Source of the DNA: Rhizobium leguminosarum bv. viciae USDA 2370
Lineage (GTDB): Bacteria > Pseudomonadota > Alphaproteobacteria > Rhizobiales > Rhizobiaceae
Reading direction: 5' to 3'
DNA: 64,000 bases
Assembly (NCBI RefSeq): GCF_002008365.1
Contig: NZ_MRDL01000054.1
Location: forward strand, 388,858-452,857
A model generated the notes under the pieces. That model was not told where the DNA came from. It did no database searches and worked only from the letters and a program-made list of their open reading frames with translations. The translations under genes and the position numbers were made by a program. Shown piece after piece: positions 8,563 through 16,671 of this stretch (position 1 is the first letter of the stretch; every line of letters begins with the position of its first letter).

Positions 8563-9384
8563 TTGTGGGTGGCAAATAAGGGCCAGTATGAGGCGCTCGC
8601 AGTGACTATGCTCATTGCCTCCATGGACCACAGTCCTCAAGAAATACCCAATCATCGTGACGTTTGGCACACTTCCGCTCTTCTGGTGTCTGTCAGCGCC
8701 GAACAGTGGGGTTGGGGCGAGACGCTTGGACCGTTGCTAAATCCACAAAGAAAGAAATTGCGGAAATGGGCGGCAAGGCGCGCCGATCGTTACCGAAGCG
8801 AGTTTCGTCGGCAGTTTCCCATGGTGTTGGCGGGTAGCAGCGTCTTCGCCCTTGGGCTAAGCGTTCAGGGCGGAACAATAATTGATTCCTTGCCCGAGTT
8901 GATTGCCCAAATGGGTCTCGATCAGAACCTACGTGTTTCGGGACAACAAGTGACGATCGTCGGCCTAGCGTCCGGCCCGAACTTTACCATCTCTACCGTT
9001 CAAGCCGCATCCGTCATTTATCTCATGCACTTTATCTGTCGTATGCACGCGTTGATTCGCGATGAGCTGCGCGACGGTGAAGGAGCCCAATTCGTATCAT
9101 GTGATTGGCAAATCAGTCCGGACAATTTCCCTCTTGGAGTTGATGGACCGATGGCCGCCTTGTTCTCCATTGCGGCAAACAGTGCTGCGAACCTGCGTCT
9201 AGTGAGTGGCAATCTCAGAGTATTGACCCATTATCTTCATGGCGATCCGGGGGTCGATGTCTGCGACAACTTAGCGGGAATGTTAAAGGATGATCTAGCA
9301 CGCGGATCGTGCACCCTTGAATGCTTTGAACGCCCTACAATGGGCGGCATGTACTGGGAAATTCATTCTGCCGATAACGTATAG
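8563..9384 (+). CDS. hypothetical protein, lower GC than neighbours (273 aa)
   Basis: An open frame begins 13 bases after the tRNA. The annotated first codon is TTG; better-placed starts could be the GTG at 8602, with GAGG upstream, or the ATG at 8608. The protein has a charged N-terminal third with Arg/Lys-rich helices (KKLRKWAARRADRYRSEFRR), a hydrophobic middle (VLAGSSVFALGLSV) and no recognised catalytic motif. Base composition is visibly less GC-rich and codon use more even than in the core genes, suggesting recent acquisition. Function unknown. Confidence 0.6.
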   Translation: MWVANKGQYEALAVTMLIASMDHSPQEIPNHRDVWHTSALLVSVSAEQWGWGETLGPLLNPQRKKLRKWAARRADRYRSEFRRQFPMVLAGSSVFALGLSVQGGTIIDSLPELIAQMGLDQNLRVSGQQVTIVGLASGPNFTISTVQAASVIYLMHFICRMHALIRDELRDGEGAQFVSCDWQISPDNFPLGVDGPMAALFSIAANSAANLRLVSGNLRVLTHYLHGDPGVDVCDNLAGMLKDDLARGSCTLECFERPTMGGMYWEIHSADNV

Positions 9385-9709
9385 AAGCAGGACGCAGCAA
9401 TGACACTGCGTGCCGCTGATAGCGCTAAGGCTGCGCGTATCATAGTGCGCCAGCAAGATGTGGTTGCAGTTTCATCCTCTCCGGTGGGCACTGGCGGCAT
9501 TACGTGCCCGAGCTGGGTAAAAGCTTTTCAAATTCCGTCTCTGTGAAATCTCAATTCGACAACGAGACGAGAGGTGCCCGGCCAGGCCTTGCTTGTGCGA
9601 TATAAGACGATGAACAGCGCCGACGCTGCGGTCATCGCTCGCTGGAAGCCGCCGCGTCGCGCTTCCTTCGTGGAGGCATCAAGCCGAACAATAAACCAGG
9701 CATGTGGCC
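9385..9709. other. intergenic stretch without a supported gene
   Basis: About 325 bases between the lower-GC gene and the DUF982 gene. Open frames cross it on the minus strand but lack a ribosome-binding site or recognisable protein character, and one overlaps the DUF982 gene in another frame. No RNA structure, repeat or promoter stood out. Confidence 0.5.
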
Positions 9710-9955
9710 TCATTCCTTGATCGGGATTCCGGCTTCGATCGCCGCTTCGATGAACGCCTGCCGCGCCTCTTCCCGGTTTCGTTTGCCCGACATCACATCC
9801 GCGCAAACCGCACAAGCCCTATCCAAGGCGGGACCCTCTTCGGTCGGCCAGTCCTCAACCAGCGCCCATGTTGCGGCCTGGGTCGTCTGGATCACCACCC
9901 ACTGATCCGGGCCCTCAAGGGCGAGCGTCACCGGTTTCTTCCAAATGGTCTGCAT
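9710..9955 (-). CDS. DUF982 family protein (81 aa)
   Basis: The sequence WKKPVTLALEG...WVVIQTTQAATWALVEDWP...A...C..V...REEARQAFIEAAIEAGI follows the pattern of DUF982, a small family that is strongly expanded in Rhizobiales and of unknown function. The start is placed at MQTIWKK because the family begins there and GGAG precedes it. It is a soluble single-domain protein with no signal peptide. Such genes are often found singly in accessory regions. Confidence 0.85.
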   Translation of the reverse strand: MQTIWKKPVTLALEGPDQWVVIQTTQAATWALVEDWPTEEGPALDRACAVCADVMSGKRNREEARQAFIEAAIEAGIPIKE

Positions 9956-10126
9956 GATCTCAGGATCTCCGCTGCGTGCTCTCTGTAGGCTGCTCACATA
10001 GCGCGGTTGATCCAGCGTGGCGAGGTGAAGGGATGAACGAGATGCTTTTCTTAATCAGTGAATTGCTGGGATATGCTTTTCGAAAGGGGTTTCGTGCCGC
10101 CGTTTTACGCGCTTATGCGGAGCCTC

Positions 10127-10648
10127 CTAGAATTCCTGCACGAATTCACACGCCAGCAAGGTTTTGCCTGGCAGGGCGTCGCCTTGGCGGGCAACGATGG
10201 AGACCTTTCCGGGGCCGGCCATTCCGGGTTCCGGCTGCAGATCTGCCGGCAGCTCGCGCGAATAGCCCTTGGTGGCTGTGCCGAGCAGATCGGAGGTCTC
10301 CGGCTTCAAACCGTATTTCAAGGCCAGATCGTCAGCGCGCTCGCCCTCGATCAAGACGCCAACAGCGTTGCTTGCAAAGAAAATCTCGGTCGACTTAAAG
10401 CCGTCGCGGTCTATCTGGTTCGGGAGTTTGTAGATCGCCGCGCCCAAGGATGACGTGTCCGGCTTGGCCAGAGCTTCCACGACATCATAGATCTTCATTG
10501 CCGATGTCATCGTATAGGGTGGCTTACAAAGGGCTGCGTCAAAGAATTTGTCATTGGCCGAATCGGCAAGAACCGGTCCGGCCTGAAATGCCGCAAAAGC
10601 GACGCACGCAGAGAAGGCGGCGTAACGAATGAATTGAGCGTTGTGCAT
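10127..10648 (-). CDS. secreted hypothetical protein (173 aa)
   Basis: The N-terminus MHNAQFIRYAAFSACVAFAA is a clear Sec signal peptide, with likely cleavage after a VLA-D site near residue 28. The start is preferred over an upstream ATG because AGGA sits 9 bases ahead of it. The mature part has two cysteines (ALCKPP and LLACEF) that could form a disulfide, a KIYDVVEALAKPD helix and no known domain. Function unknown; probably periplasmic. Confidence 0.7.
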   Translation of the reverse strand: MHNAQFIRYAAFSACVAFAAFQAGPVLADSANDKFFDAALCKPPYTMTSAMKIYDVVEALAKPDTSSLGAAIYKLPNQIDRDGFKSTEIFFASNAVGVLIEGERADDLALKYGLKPETSDLLGTATKGYSRELPADLQPEPGMAGPGKVSIVARQGDALPGKTLLACEFVQEF

Positions 10649-10808
10649 GGAATATTCCTGAGAATGCTGTAGCGGGTTGGTAGTCGTGCAATGCATCCGG
10701 ATGCTTAGGGGATTCGAAGCAATTGTGCTACCTTAAGTTTACCTCTCGACATTTTCGAAAGGGCTGCCAAATGTTTAGCGGAAGGTGGCGGTGGAGACGG
10801 AAATTTAA

Positions 10809-11609
10809 ATGACGTCACTCACCCAGGCGCAAATCGCCAAATTTCAGGGCATCGCAGGCAATGCTCCATCGATTTCACCAAGCGATCCAAAGTCTCTTCT
10901 CAAGGCCACGGCTAGCCTGCTGGATGAAGACGATCTGCAGAGCATCGCGCGTGCTGACTACGGCAACGACACCCATGAACATCTCACCCAACTCGTTGAC
11001 ATCGTCCGGCTGTGCGAATTGCCCTCGCCATTGAAATGGCATCCCCGTGAGGTTCTGGAACTGACCCGGTGGTCTGAACCCGAACAACAGGATCCCGGCA
11101 TGGCGGCGAGACTATCGAGGCAGTGCGCGTTCGCGTGCACGGTTCTCCTCGTCTCCTATGGCGATCCGCGCAACGCGGGTGCTTCTTATGGCAGCAACCA
11201 GACACTCATAAGCTTGGTCGGCAGCCTGGAAGCGCTCGGGTTGGACGTCGAGGATGAGGTTCTGTCGCTGTTATCCTGGCTTATTCCGCGCCTGCCCGAA
11301 CATGAAGCGGGAGAAATCCCCTTCTTCGGACTGGCCATGCTGTGGTTCGCGCTCGGCAGCAGGCACCAATGGAACGACGCAGCACTTCTCGGTCTCTGCG
11401 AGTGGATCATGGTCACCGAGGAGGCAGCCAGGCGCCGCAAATCCATCGTCTTGGGCGCAAGCGGATCGTGGCTGGTTTCGGGAACTGGCTATGACACCCA
11501 TATCGACCGGTGGCAGAAATTGGGGCGAAAGCTGGTGGGTCGGCTCGACATGCGTGACGGCCCGGACGTCAGAGAGGCAGTTCTACTGATCGGAGCGATG
11601 CTGACATGA
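10809..11609 (+). CDS. hypothetical protein, first of a coupled pair (266 aa)
   Basis: A soluble, helix-rich protein with no signal peptide or membrane segment. It has several Trp/Leu-rich helical stretches (VLELTRWSEPEQQ, FFGLAMLWFALGSRHQWNDAALLGL), suggesting a repeat-type alpha fold, but no family is recognised. The start follows an ACGGAAA/GGAG region. Its stop overlaps the start of the next gene (ATGA at 11606-11609), so the two are translationally coupled and probably act together. Confidence 0.7.
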   Translation: MTSLTQAQIAKFQGIAGNAPSISPSDPKSLLKATASLLDEDDLQSIARADYGNDTHEHLTQLVDIVRLCELPSPLKWHPREVLELTRWSEPEQQDPGMAARLSRQCAFACTVLLVSYGDPRNAGASYGSNQTLISLVGSLEALGLDVEDEVLSLLSWLIPRLPEHEAGEIPFFGLAMLWFALGSRHQWNDAALLGLCEWIMVTEEAARRRKSIVLGASGSWLVSGTGYDTHIDRWQKLGRKLVGRLDMRDGPDVREAVLLIGAMLT

Positions 11610-12163
11610 CTGCGTCCAATGAGGAGATGGCCCAACAATTGTACAAACAGAAGCGTTATAAAGAAGCCCTCCCTCTTCTGGAGGAGGCCGCAAATGCCGG
11701 ATCTGCCTGGGCTCATGGAGTGCTTGGTTGGATGTATTGGTATGGCCACGCTGTTCGAAAGGATAGAGATCGATCGCTTCACCACTACCAGCTGGCCTAT
11801 GACGGCGGAGACGAGTCCGCTGCAAATCCTCTTGGGCTCAGCCATTTCGACGCGGGACGCGCCCAACTCGCGCTGGAATGGTTCCGGAAAGATCGCCATT
11901 ACCCGATATCGTCGCTCTATTGGCAATACAGGACGATCGAGGCGCATCCCCATTTGGCGCGATATGCCGACGAAGCCGACGAGATTCTGTTGGAAGCAGC
12001 CGATAGCGGCCACCTGTTCGCGAAACGCGATGTGGCGTTTCGAATGATGAAAGGGCACAAGCGCTTCGGGACACGACTCCAGGGTTTGTTTCTATGGTTG
12101 GGTGTCTATCCCGATCTGTTCCGTCTGGCTCGTGCCGATTCATATGATGAACGGCTTCGCTAA
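11606..12163 (+). CDS. Sel1/TPR-like repeat protein, second of a coupled pair (185 aa)
   Basis: The sequence MAQQLYKQKRYKEALPLLEE, then SAWAHGVLGWMYWYGHAVRKD and SLHHYQLAYDGGDESAANPLG, follows the Sel1-like (SLR) version of the tetratricopeptide repeat, with about three to four repeats over residues 5-150. Such repeats form protein-binding surfaces. There is no signal peptide, so it is likely cytoplasmic. It overlaps the preceding unknown gene by 4 bases; a physical complex of the two is a reasonable inference. Which process they serve is unknown. Confidence 0.75.
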   Translation: MTASNEEMAQQLYKQKRYKEALPLLEEAANAGSAWAHGVLGWMYWYGHAVRKDRDRSLHHYQLAYDGGDESAANPLGLSHFDAGRAQLALEWFRKDRHYPISSLYWQYRTIEAHPHLARYADEADEILLEAADSGHLFAKRDVAFRMMKGHKRFGTRLQGLFLWLGVYPDLFRLARADSYDERLR

Positions 12164-12226
12164 AGCATGTCGCGCAAAACTGTGCAGCGGTTTAGCGACC
12201 GTGACATGCGCAAAACCAAAGACAGA
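12162..12226 (+). repeat. dispersed rhizobial intergenic repeat (GCAGCGGTTT family)
   Basis: The segment just after the coupled pair contains CGCGCAAAACTGTGCAGCGG and a mirrored CATGCGCAAAAC end. The same core (AAAGTGC.CTGCGGTTTTGCG) recurs at 23146-23184 and 24573-24618 in this window, always outside genes. It is a non-coding dispersed repeat of the type common in Rhizobium. Confidence 0.55.
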
Positions 12227-12251
12227 GGCGCGGACGACACAGGTGGCGCCC

Positions 12252-13730
12252 TCATGGGCGTAACCGTACGAGAATCTTGGCCCCGGGAACCCTCAGCTGT
12301 TCCGCCATCGCTTCCAAATCTTTCCTATCCGTTTCCGCCAGAACGATGTGACCATCCATGATCGGCTCCCTCATCCAGGGTTCCATGACGACCTTGTCGT
12401 TGATCAGCATCTGCGTTTGTCGTCCCAATACCGCTTGGGTGAAATCGCGGAATGTGACGGCGCTTTCCGGGGTGAGCTCGATATTCAGGCCATGGTCGTA
12501 GGACACGGGGGACAGGGTTACCTCCGCACTCTTCACCTCAACCGAGACAGGCGCGATCGCCTTGGCCGCGTCATTGTCTGCAGCAACGGTTGTATCTTGC
12601 GATGCCGTCGGTGGGGCAGGCGGTGTCGAAAGCTCATCCAGGATGCTCGGCCCGGCCTTGGCCGATGGCAGCGGCTCGATATGCAAATCGGGCGTCTGCA
12701 AGTCTTTTGCCGTCAGCACGGTGGGAAGCTGCAGGCTGGCCGGTATATCCTCGCGTTTGATGTGGGTGTATGTGCGCAACGTCGTCCCTCCTGCCGCGAC
12801 AGTCACGATCTCCGACGCTTCGAGCGTCGAGCCATCGTTGAGGGACACCACGAGCTCGACGCTTCGGTTCTTGCTGGCGCGTTTGAGGGAAGCCAGTTGA
12901 TCGGCCGTGAGGTTCTTTGCCCGCTCGGCAAAGTTGCTCATCAAATTTGCGATCGCCGGCTGCTGCGACTGGCTGAAAACTGCGGCGTCGGCTTCCTCCG
13001 ACAGGGAAAGGGTTGCCGTGCGTGCGGTTGCGTCGGTGGATTCCAGGGTCCAGCTCGACGTCACCGGGACATTGACGCCGCCATAATCTTCGTCTCGCGA
13101 GGTCGCCGAGGCCTGACCAATCTCCATGGTCTCCGCCCGATAGGATTGCCCCGTGGCAAGCAGTTGCGCCTCCGGCACCAAGGCGGCAACAATCTGAAGA
13201 GGGTCTGCCTCCAGCTTGGCGATGATGTCATAGACCCCGCTTTCCGCCGCCGCGGGAACTCCATCCGGTCCATTGGCCGCCATCTCCCGCATGTGCGTCA
13301 CGATCTGATCGACACCGGAGAGATCGCGCGGGTTGCCGTTCAGGTCGGTTTCGAGTTCGAGCGCAGCGGTGCCATAGGCCGTGAGGGAATTCCGATAGAG
13401 CAGGTTCATCTGATAGCTGTCGGCAAGGCCCGCAATGCCTTCCGGCAAGTCGGCGCTGAGGGACCAGCGAACCCGCATGCCGTCTTCATCCCGCGACAGG
13501 ACCGTCATACGTTGGCGAAACGCGCCGCGCATCGTCATGGCCGAGGCGCCTGGCTTGTCGAACCAGAACGACATATCGGTCTCGGTCGCTTTTTGAACGC
13601 GGTAGCTGCGCTCGACGCCCGTCGCCGGCGCGTAGCCCGGGATCTCGATGCCGCCGGCAGACCACGCCGGATGGGAGAGTGTGAGGCACAGGCAAAACCA
13701 GGCAAATCTCTTCCAGTGCGGTGATGTCAT
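12252..13730 (-). CDS. secreted protein with C-terminal SecDF P1-head-like domain (492 aa)
   Basis: The start is the ATG giving MTSPHWKRFAWFCLCLTLSHPAWSA in two blocks (MTSPHWKRFAW, then a hydrophobic core and AWSA cleavage site), a clear signal peptide. Residues about 30-360 form a beta-rich region with repeated 'Y.V........SF/W' strands and no known family. A Pro/Ala-rich linker (about 365-400) precedes a final domain of about 65 residues. That domain reads FRDFTQAVLG..TQMLINDKVVMEPWM..PI.DGHIVL and matches the periplasmic P1 head of SecD, where it contacts translocated polypeptide, but there are no SecD membrane segments. Role unknown; probably an envelope protein that handles unfolded or exported substrates. 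Confidence 0.75.
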   Translation of the reverse strand: MTSPHWKRFAWFCLCLTLSHPAWSAGGIEIPGYAPATGVERSYRVQKATETDMSFWFDKPGASAMTMRGAFRQRMTVLSRDEDGMRVRWSLSADLPEGIAGLADSYQMNLLYRNSLTAYGTAALELETDLNGNPRDLSGVDQIVTHMREMAANGPDGVPAAAESGVYDIIAKLEADPLQIVAALVPEAQLLATGQSYRAETMEIGQASATSRDEDYGGVNVPVTSSWTLESTDATARTATLSLSEEADAAVFSQSQQPAIANLMSNFAERAKNLTADQLASLKRASKNRSVELVVSLNDGSTLEASEIVTVAAGGTTLRTYTHIKREDIPASLQLPTVLTAKDLQTPDLHIEPLPSAKAGPSILDELSTPPAPPTASQDTTVAADNDAAKAIAPVSVEVKSAEVTLSPVSYDHGLNIELTPESAVTFRDFTQAVLGRQTQMLINDKVVMEPWMREPIMDGHIVLAETDRKDLEAMAEQLRVPGAKILVRLRP

Positions 13731-13917
13731 GCGTGCAGGGCCTCTGAACATTGAGGGTTGTGGGGCGCCGTCCGGCTGCCGGCCCGCGAGCATATTTGCA
13801 TATGAAGAGGATGGGTAGTGCCGTTGCCGCAATAATCGTTTTGCGCGAAACTGCTTCAGGTTTTCAAGATTGAGATCAGGAGATCAAGGCTCAGCTTCTT
13901 CGGCTATAGGGTCTCTC

Positions 13918-14331
13918 TCAACCCCCTTCGGATTCTCTTTTCCACGACGCGCCGTTGCAAATGATATAGGAGCATTCGTCCTTATTGCCCTCATCCCATC
14001 CCGGCCAGCAGATCACGACGCGATGGAATTTGGCGTTGCAAAGCCCGTGGTTTGCCAGCGCACGCGGATCATTCAAGAAATAGGGGCTTATGGCTTTGTC
14101 GCGGGTCCATTCAGGCACCGCCTTCCAATCAGCGGCGCCACCCTCATCGCTCAAGGGGGCGACCTGGCAAGACTTCCAGTTGGACAGCACGATGGTCTGA
14201 TCGCAGGGAAAGGCTTGGACAGCGCTTGCCAGTAAGATCGAAACCAATGCCGACAATCGCCGGATGCAAACGACCACGCTCTTCTCCCCCATACCGCTTA
14301 TTCGCATCGTGCTTCTACCCCCGAGATTCAT
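13918..14331 (-). CDS. small secreted Cys-containing protein (137 aa)
   Basis: An N-terminal basic stretch and hydrophobic core (RRLSALVSILLASAVQAFPC) form a signal peptide. The mature protein has six or so cysteines (FPCDQ, KSCQV, GLCNAKF, VICWPG, ECSYIICNG), consistent with disulfides in the periplasm. The start at 14331 has AGGAT 8 bases upstream; a later ATG at 14307 also fits. Family not recognised. Confidence 0.6.
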   Translation of the reverse strand: MNLGGRSTMRISGMGEKSVVVCIRRLSALVSILLASAVQAFPCDQTIVLSNWKSCQVAPLSDEGGAADWKAVPEWTRDKAISPYFLNDPRALANHGLCNAKFHRVVICWPGWDEGNKDECSYIICNGASWKRESEGG

Positions 14332-14373
14332 TGCAGGGATCCTAGCAGAAGGGACTGGATAATAGAAGATCAT

Positions 14374-14395
14374 AACTAAGAATATTTTCCTAGTT
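14374..14395. promoter_or_regulatory. operator-like inverted repeat
   Basis: AACTAAGAA (14374-14382) and TTCCTAGTT (14387-14395) form a 9-bp inverted repeat with one mismatch in an AT-rich spot between the divergent genes at 13918 and 14585. It could bind a dimeric regulator; no partner is evident. Confidence 0.4.
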
Positions 14396-14584
14396 CATGG
14401 ATCGTTCTTGCGCTAGGTTTGCCGCCATTGCAACCATGGACTGTCAGATGTTGAGCAAATTTTTTCTCAGAGATGAGATGATGGTGTGGACGAGCTTTGG
14501 CCGTCACGCGCTGCATGAACGGAGTTCCCGCAACAGGCTCCGGAGGGCGGGCGGATACCGATCGACAACACGGGCGAGGGGCTG

Positions 14585-15199
14585 ATGGCGGAATTCAACC
14601 CTCGCGACAAAAGTCGAACCAGTCAGGGAAAGACGCGGGCAATGGTGCGCAAGCATATCGCTCCGCCGAGCCGGACGGATGACGGTAGCCTTCGCTGGCA
14701 ATGGTTCACCATTCAGTTGCTGGAATCTGCGGCCTTCACGACATTGAGTGCGAATGCCTGCCGCGCCTTCTTCCGCATCGTCATCGAGCACGCGTCGCAC
14801 GCCGCCTTGGAAAACGGCAAGCTTGTCGTGACCCATCCTCAATTCGTGTCTTACGGCGTGACCGGCGAATATGTAGCCGATGCGATCGATGAGCTCGAAT
14901 ATAAGGGGCTGATAAAAGTTCGCCGCGGCCGGGCGGGCAGCGGTGTCGCGCATCCCAACCGGTTCACGCTGACTTTTGTCGGTGACCATGAAGGCGCGCC
15001 ACCCACCGACGAGTGGAAGCGATGCACGGCGGAAAGGTGCCGGAAATGGTCCGAGACCGACCGCAAGATTGCCGCCGACAAACGCGGGCGCGTCGGCAGG
15101 AAGAAAAAATCCCACTTCGGAATCCCGAAATTCCCCCGCTTCGGGATTCCGAAATCCGCCGCGCTTCGTGAGGTATCGACAGCGAGAAACGTTGAATGA
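14585..15199 (+). CDS. winged-helix, replication-initiator-like protein (204 aa)
   Basis: A strong GAGGGG ribosome-binding site precedes the ATG. The basic N-terminus (MVRKHIAPPSRTDDGSLRWQ) leads into a helical core TTLSANACRAFFRIVIEHASH and VSYGVTGEYVADAIDELEY followed by KGLIKVRRGRAGSG. That is a winged helix like those of rhizobial plasmid or phage replication and transfer proteins. The tail is Lys/Arg-rich and contains a doubled FGIPK peptide encoded by two inverted copies of a 14-bp motif; a third copy lies 20 bases after the stop. No other replication gene is nearby. DNA binding is likely, but the exact role is not known. Confidence 0.7.
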   Translation: MAEFNPRDKSRTSQGKTRAMVRKHIAPPSRTDDGSLRWQWFTIQLLESAAFTTLSANACRAFFRIVIEHASHAALENGKLVVTHPQFVSYGVTGEYVADAIDELEYKGLIKVRRGRAGSGVAHPNRFTLTFVGDHEGAPPTDEWKRCTAERCRKWSETDRKIAADKRGRVGRKKKSHFGIPKFPRFGIPKSAALREVSTARNVE

Positions 15200-15232
15200 T
15201 TTCAATGTCGCAACCAATTTCGGGATTCCGAA
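15116..15232. repeat. three copies of a 14-bp near-palindrome TTCGGGATTCCGAA
   Basis: Copies lie at 15116-15129 (inverted), 15140-15153 and 15219-15232. The first two are inside the 3' end of the winged-helix gene and encode its FGIPK repeats; the third is intergenic. Centre-to-centre distances are 24 and 79 bases. The conservation of all 14 bases, including outside the coding frame, suggests a protein-binding site or a mobile palindrome. Confidence 0.7.
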
Positions 15233-15257
15233 GTGCTATATAGATCTTGGTGGGGAG

Positions 15258-15959
15258 TTACTGACGAAGACACTTTGCCACGATCAGGAACTCCGTCTCC
15301 CGCCCCCCGATCTTCCCAGCCGAAGTCGTGCGAAGCAGAAGGCCGAAAGCTTCATAGAGCCAATAAAGCGGGGGAATTCGGTCCTTGAGCGCGTACACCT
15401 GCGTCGACACATACTCGCCGACGAAGACGACATCCATGCCGAGTTCCTTCAATGTTCCTGCAATCTCCGAATGGGATGCCTCCGCGGCGTGCTCGACGCG
15501 GAAGGGGGCATAGCCCGGTTTTCCGGCGTTTTTCTGCCTGAGCACGTAGCGATAGAACAAGACGTGGGTCCACCAGGGTGTCAGATCGGTGAAGATCCCC
15601 TTGGCTGAGTTCAGGATCGGACCCTTGACGAACACCAGACCACCGGGAGACAGGGTGTCATGGGCTCTCAACAAGGCAGAGCGCGGGCTTTCCAAATGCT
15701 CGAGAACGTCCCAGAAGACGCAGGCGTCGAAGCGGCGATCTCCATAGTCGATGGTTTGAGCATCGCCGAGGATCCGCTCAGCGGCGTCCTTGTTCTTCTC
15801 GAGCTGCTCCTTGGAGATATCGACAACGGTATATCTCGCTCCTTGCAAGGGGATATGCGTGCGAGAGCCACCTCCAACCTCAAGGATATTTGTGTCGGTC
15901 TTGCTGGAAAACGCTGATTGTGCGTGCGACAGCGCGTCGTTTACCCACGGCGAAGCCAT
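15258..15959 (-). CDS. class I SAM-dependent methyltransferase (233 aa)
   Basis: Motif I is ILEVGGGSRTHI (about residues 25-36), followed by YTVVDIS (the acidic residue that binds the ribose) and the motif IV region FDACVFWDVLEHLESPR, typical of methyltransferase type 11/12 enzymes. The C-terminal half (WWTHVLFYRYVLRQ, IPPLYWLYEAFGLLLR) is aromatic and hydrophobic, suggesting a lipid or membrane-proximal substrate. The start has AGGAGGG 9 bases ahead. The substrate is not known; no polysaccharide or lipid cluster is next to it. Confidence 0.8.
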   Translation of the reverse strand: MASPWVNDALSHAQSAFSSKTDTNILEVGGGSRTHIPLQGARYTVVDISKEQLEKNKDAAERILGDAQTIDYGDRRFDACVFWDVLEHLESPRSALLRAHDTLSPGGLVFVKGPILNSAKGIFTDLTPWWTHVLFYRYVLRQKNAGKPGYAPFRVEHAAEASHSEIAGTLKELGMDVVFVGEYVSTQVYALKDRIPPLYWLYEAFGLLLRTTSAGKIGGRETEFLIVAKCLRQ

Positions 15960-16159
15960 AATCTTTCCCTCCTGAAAGATTAGCGTTTACGACTATAAGT
16001 AAGCATTAATATAATATTTTAGCAATATTTTAAACATATCTAGTTGAGTGGCGCCGTCTGGTCGGAATTGGCAGGCAACTCGTCAGCCTAGTTTCGCGCA
16101 ACCTTCCTGATGTATCCGCAGGTCTGATGATCTTTGAGGCGCTTCAGCCGGAGGAATGC
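15960..16159. other. AT-rich intergenic region between divergent genes
   Basis: Bases about 15975-16045 are strikingly AT-rich for this genome (TAATATAATATTTTAGCAAT) and probably hold the promoters of the methyltransferase gene and the lipoprotein gene, but no clear -35/-10 pair can be assigned. Confidence 0.4.
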
Positions 16160-16480
16160 ATGACGGTGGGAATTATTCGGGCTCTGGCTGCCCTGGCGAT
16201 GATGACGGGCCTTGCCGGCTGCATCGACCATGCCAATGATCCCGTACTCCTGGCGGTCGGCGTGCCGGTCAATCCGCCTGCTGTTGCGCACGGCCTGTGC
16301 ATGACCGACGGCAACGCCATGTATGATGAGGCGAGGAAGCAGTATCAGCTGCGCGCCCAGCTGACCGGGTATGCCGGAGCCGATGAGCTGGAGGCCGAAA
16401 CGACGGCGCGCGCCGCCGCCCACCGGCAATATGTCGCCTGCCTCTCCGGCCAGGGCTACCGGACATTATACGCGAATTGA
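16160..16480 (+). CDS. small lipoprotein (106 aa)
   Basis: The start at MTVGIIRALAALAMMTGLAGC is set by GGAGG five bases upstream. The N-terminus is a lipoprotein signal peptide with lipobox LAGC, so the mature protein is lipid-anchored from Cys20 or so. The rest is short and helical, with two more cysteines (GLCMTD, VACLSG) and an Ala/Glu-rich helix. Function unknown. Confidence 0.8.
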   Translation: MTVGIIRALAALAMMTGLAGCIDHANDPVLLAVGVPVNPPAVAHGLCMTDGNAMYDEARKQYQLRAQLTGYAGADELEAETTARAAAHRQYVACLSGQGYRTLYAN

Positions 16481-16671
16481 GAACAGAGAATTCAGCTTTC
16501 CTCACCAGCGCCGTTCGAGCCCTTCTGCTGATCGCGACTTTTCACGTTTTTCAGCGATTTAGTCACGTCGGATCGCCTGCAATCACGAGTTTTGGAATTA
16601 CATGTGAGCCGCGGAACTCCGCACCCGGGAAAGGCATTCTCTCGAGATAAATCCAGTAAGGAGGGTTTATC

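Noticed and set aside
9528..9815. Minus-strand frame overlapping the DUF982 gene
   Set aside because: It overlaps a recognised family member in a different frame and has no good ribosome-binding site.
8525..16000. Integrated element with direct repeats of the tRNA end
   Set aside because: I found no second copy of the tRNA 3' end and no integrase, so no element boundaries are called.
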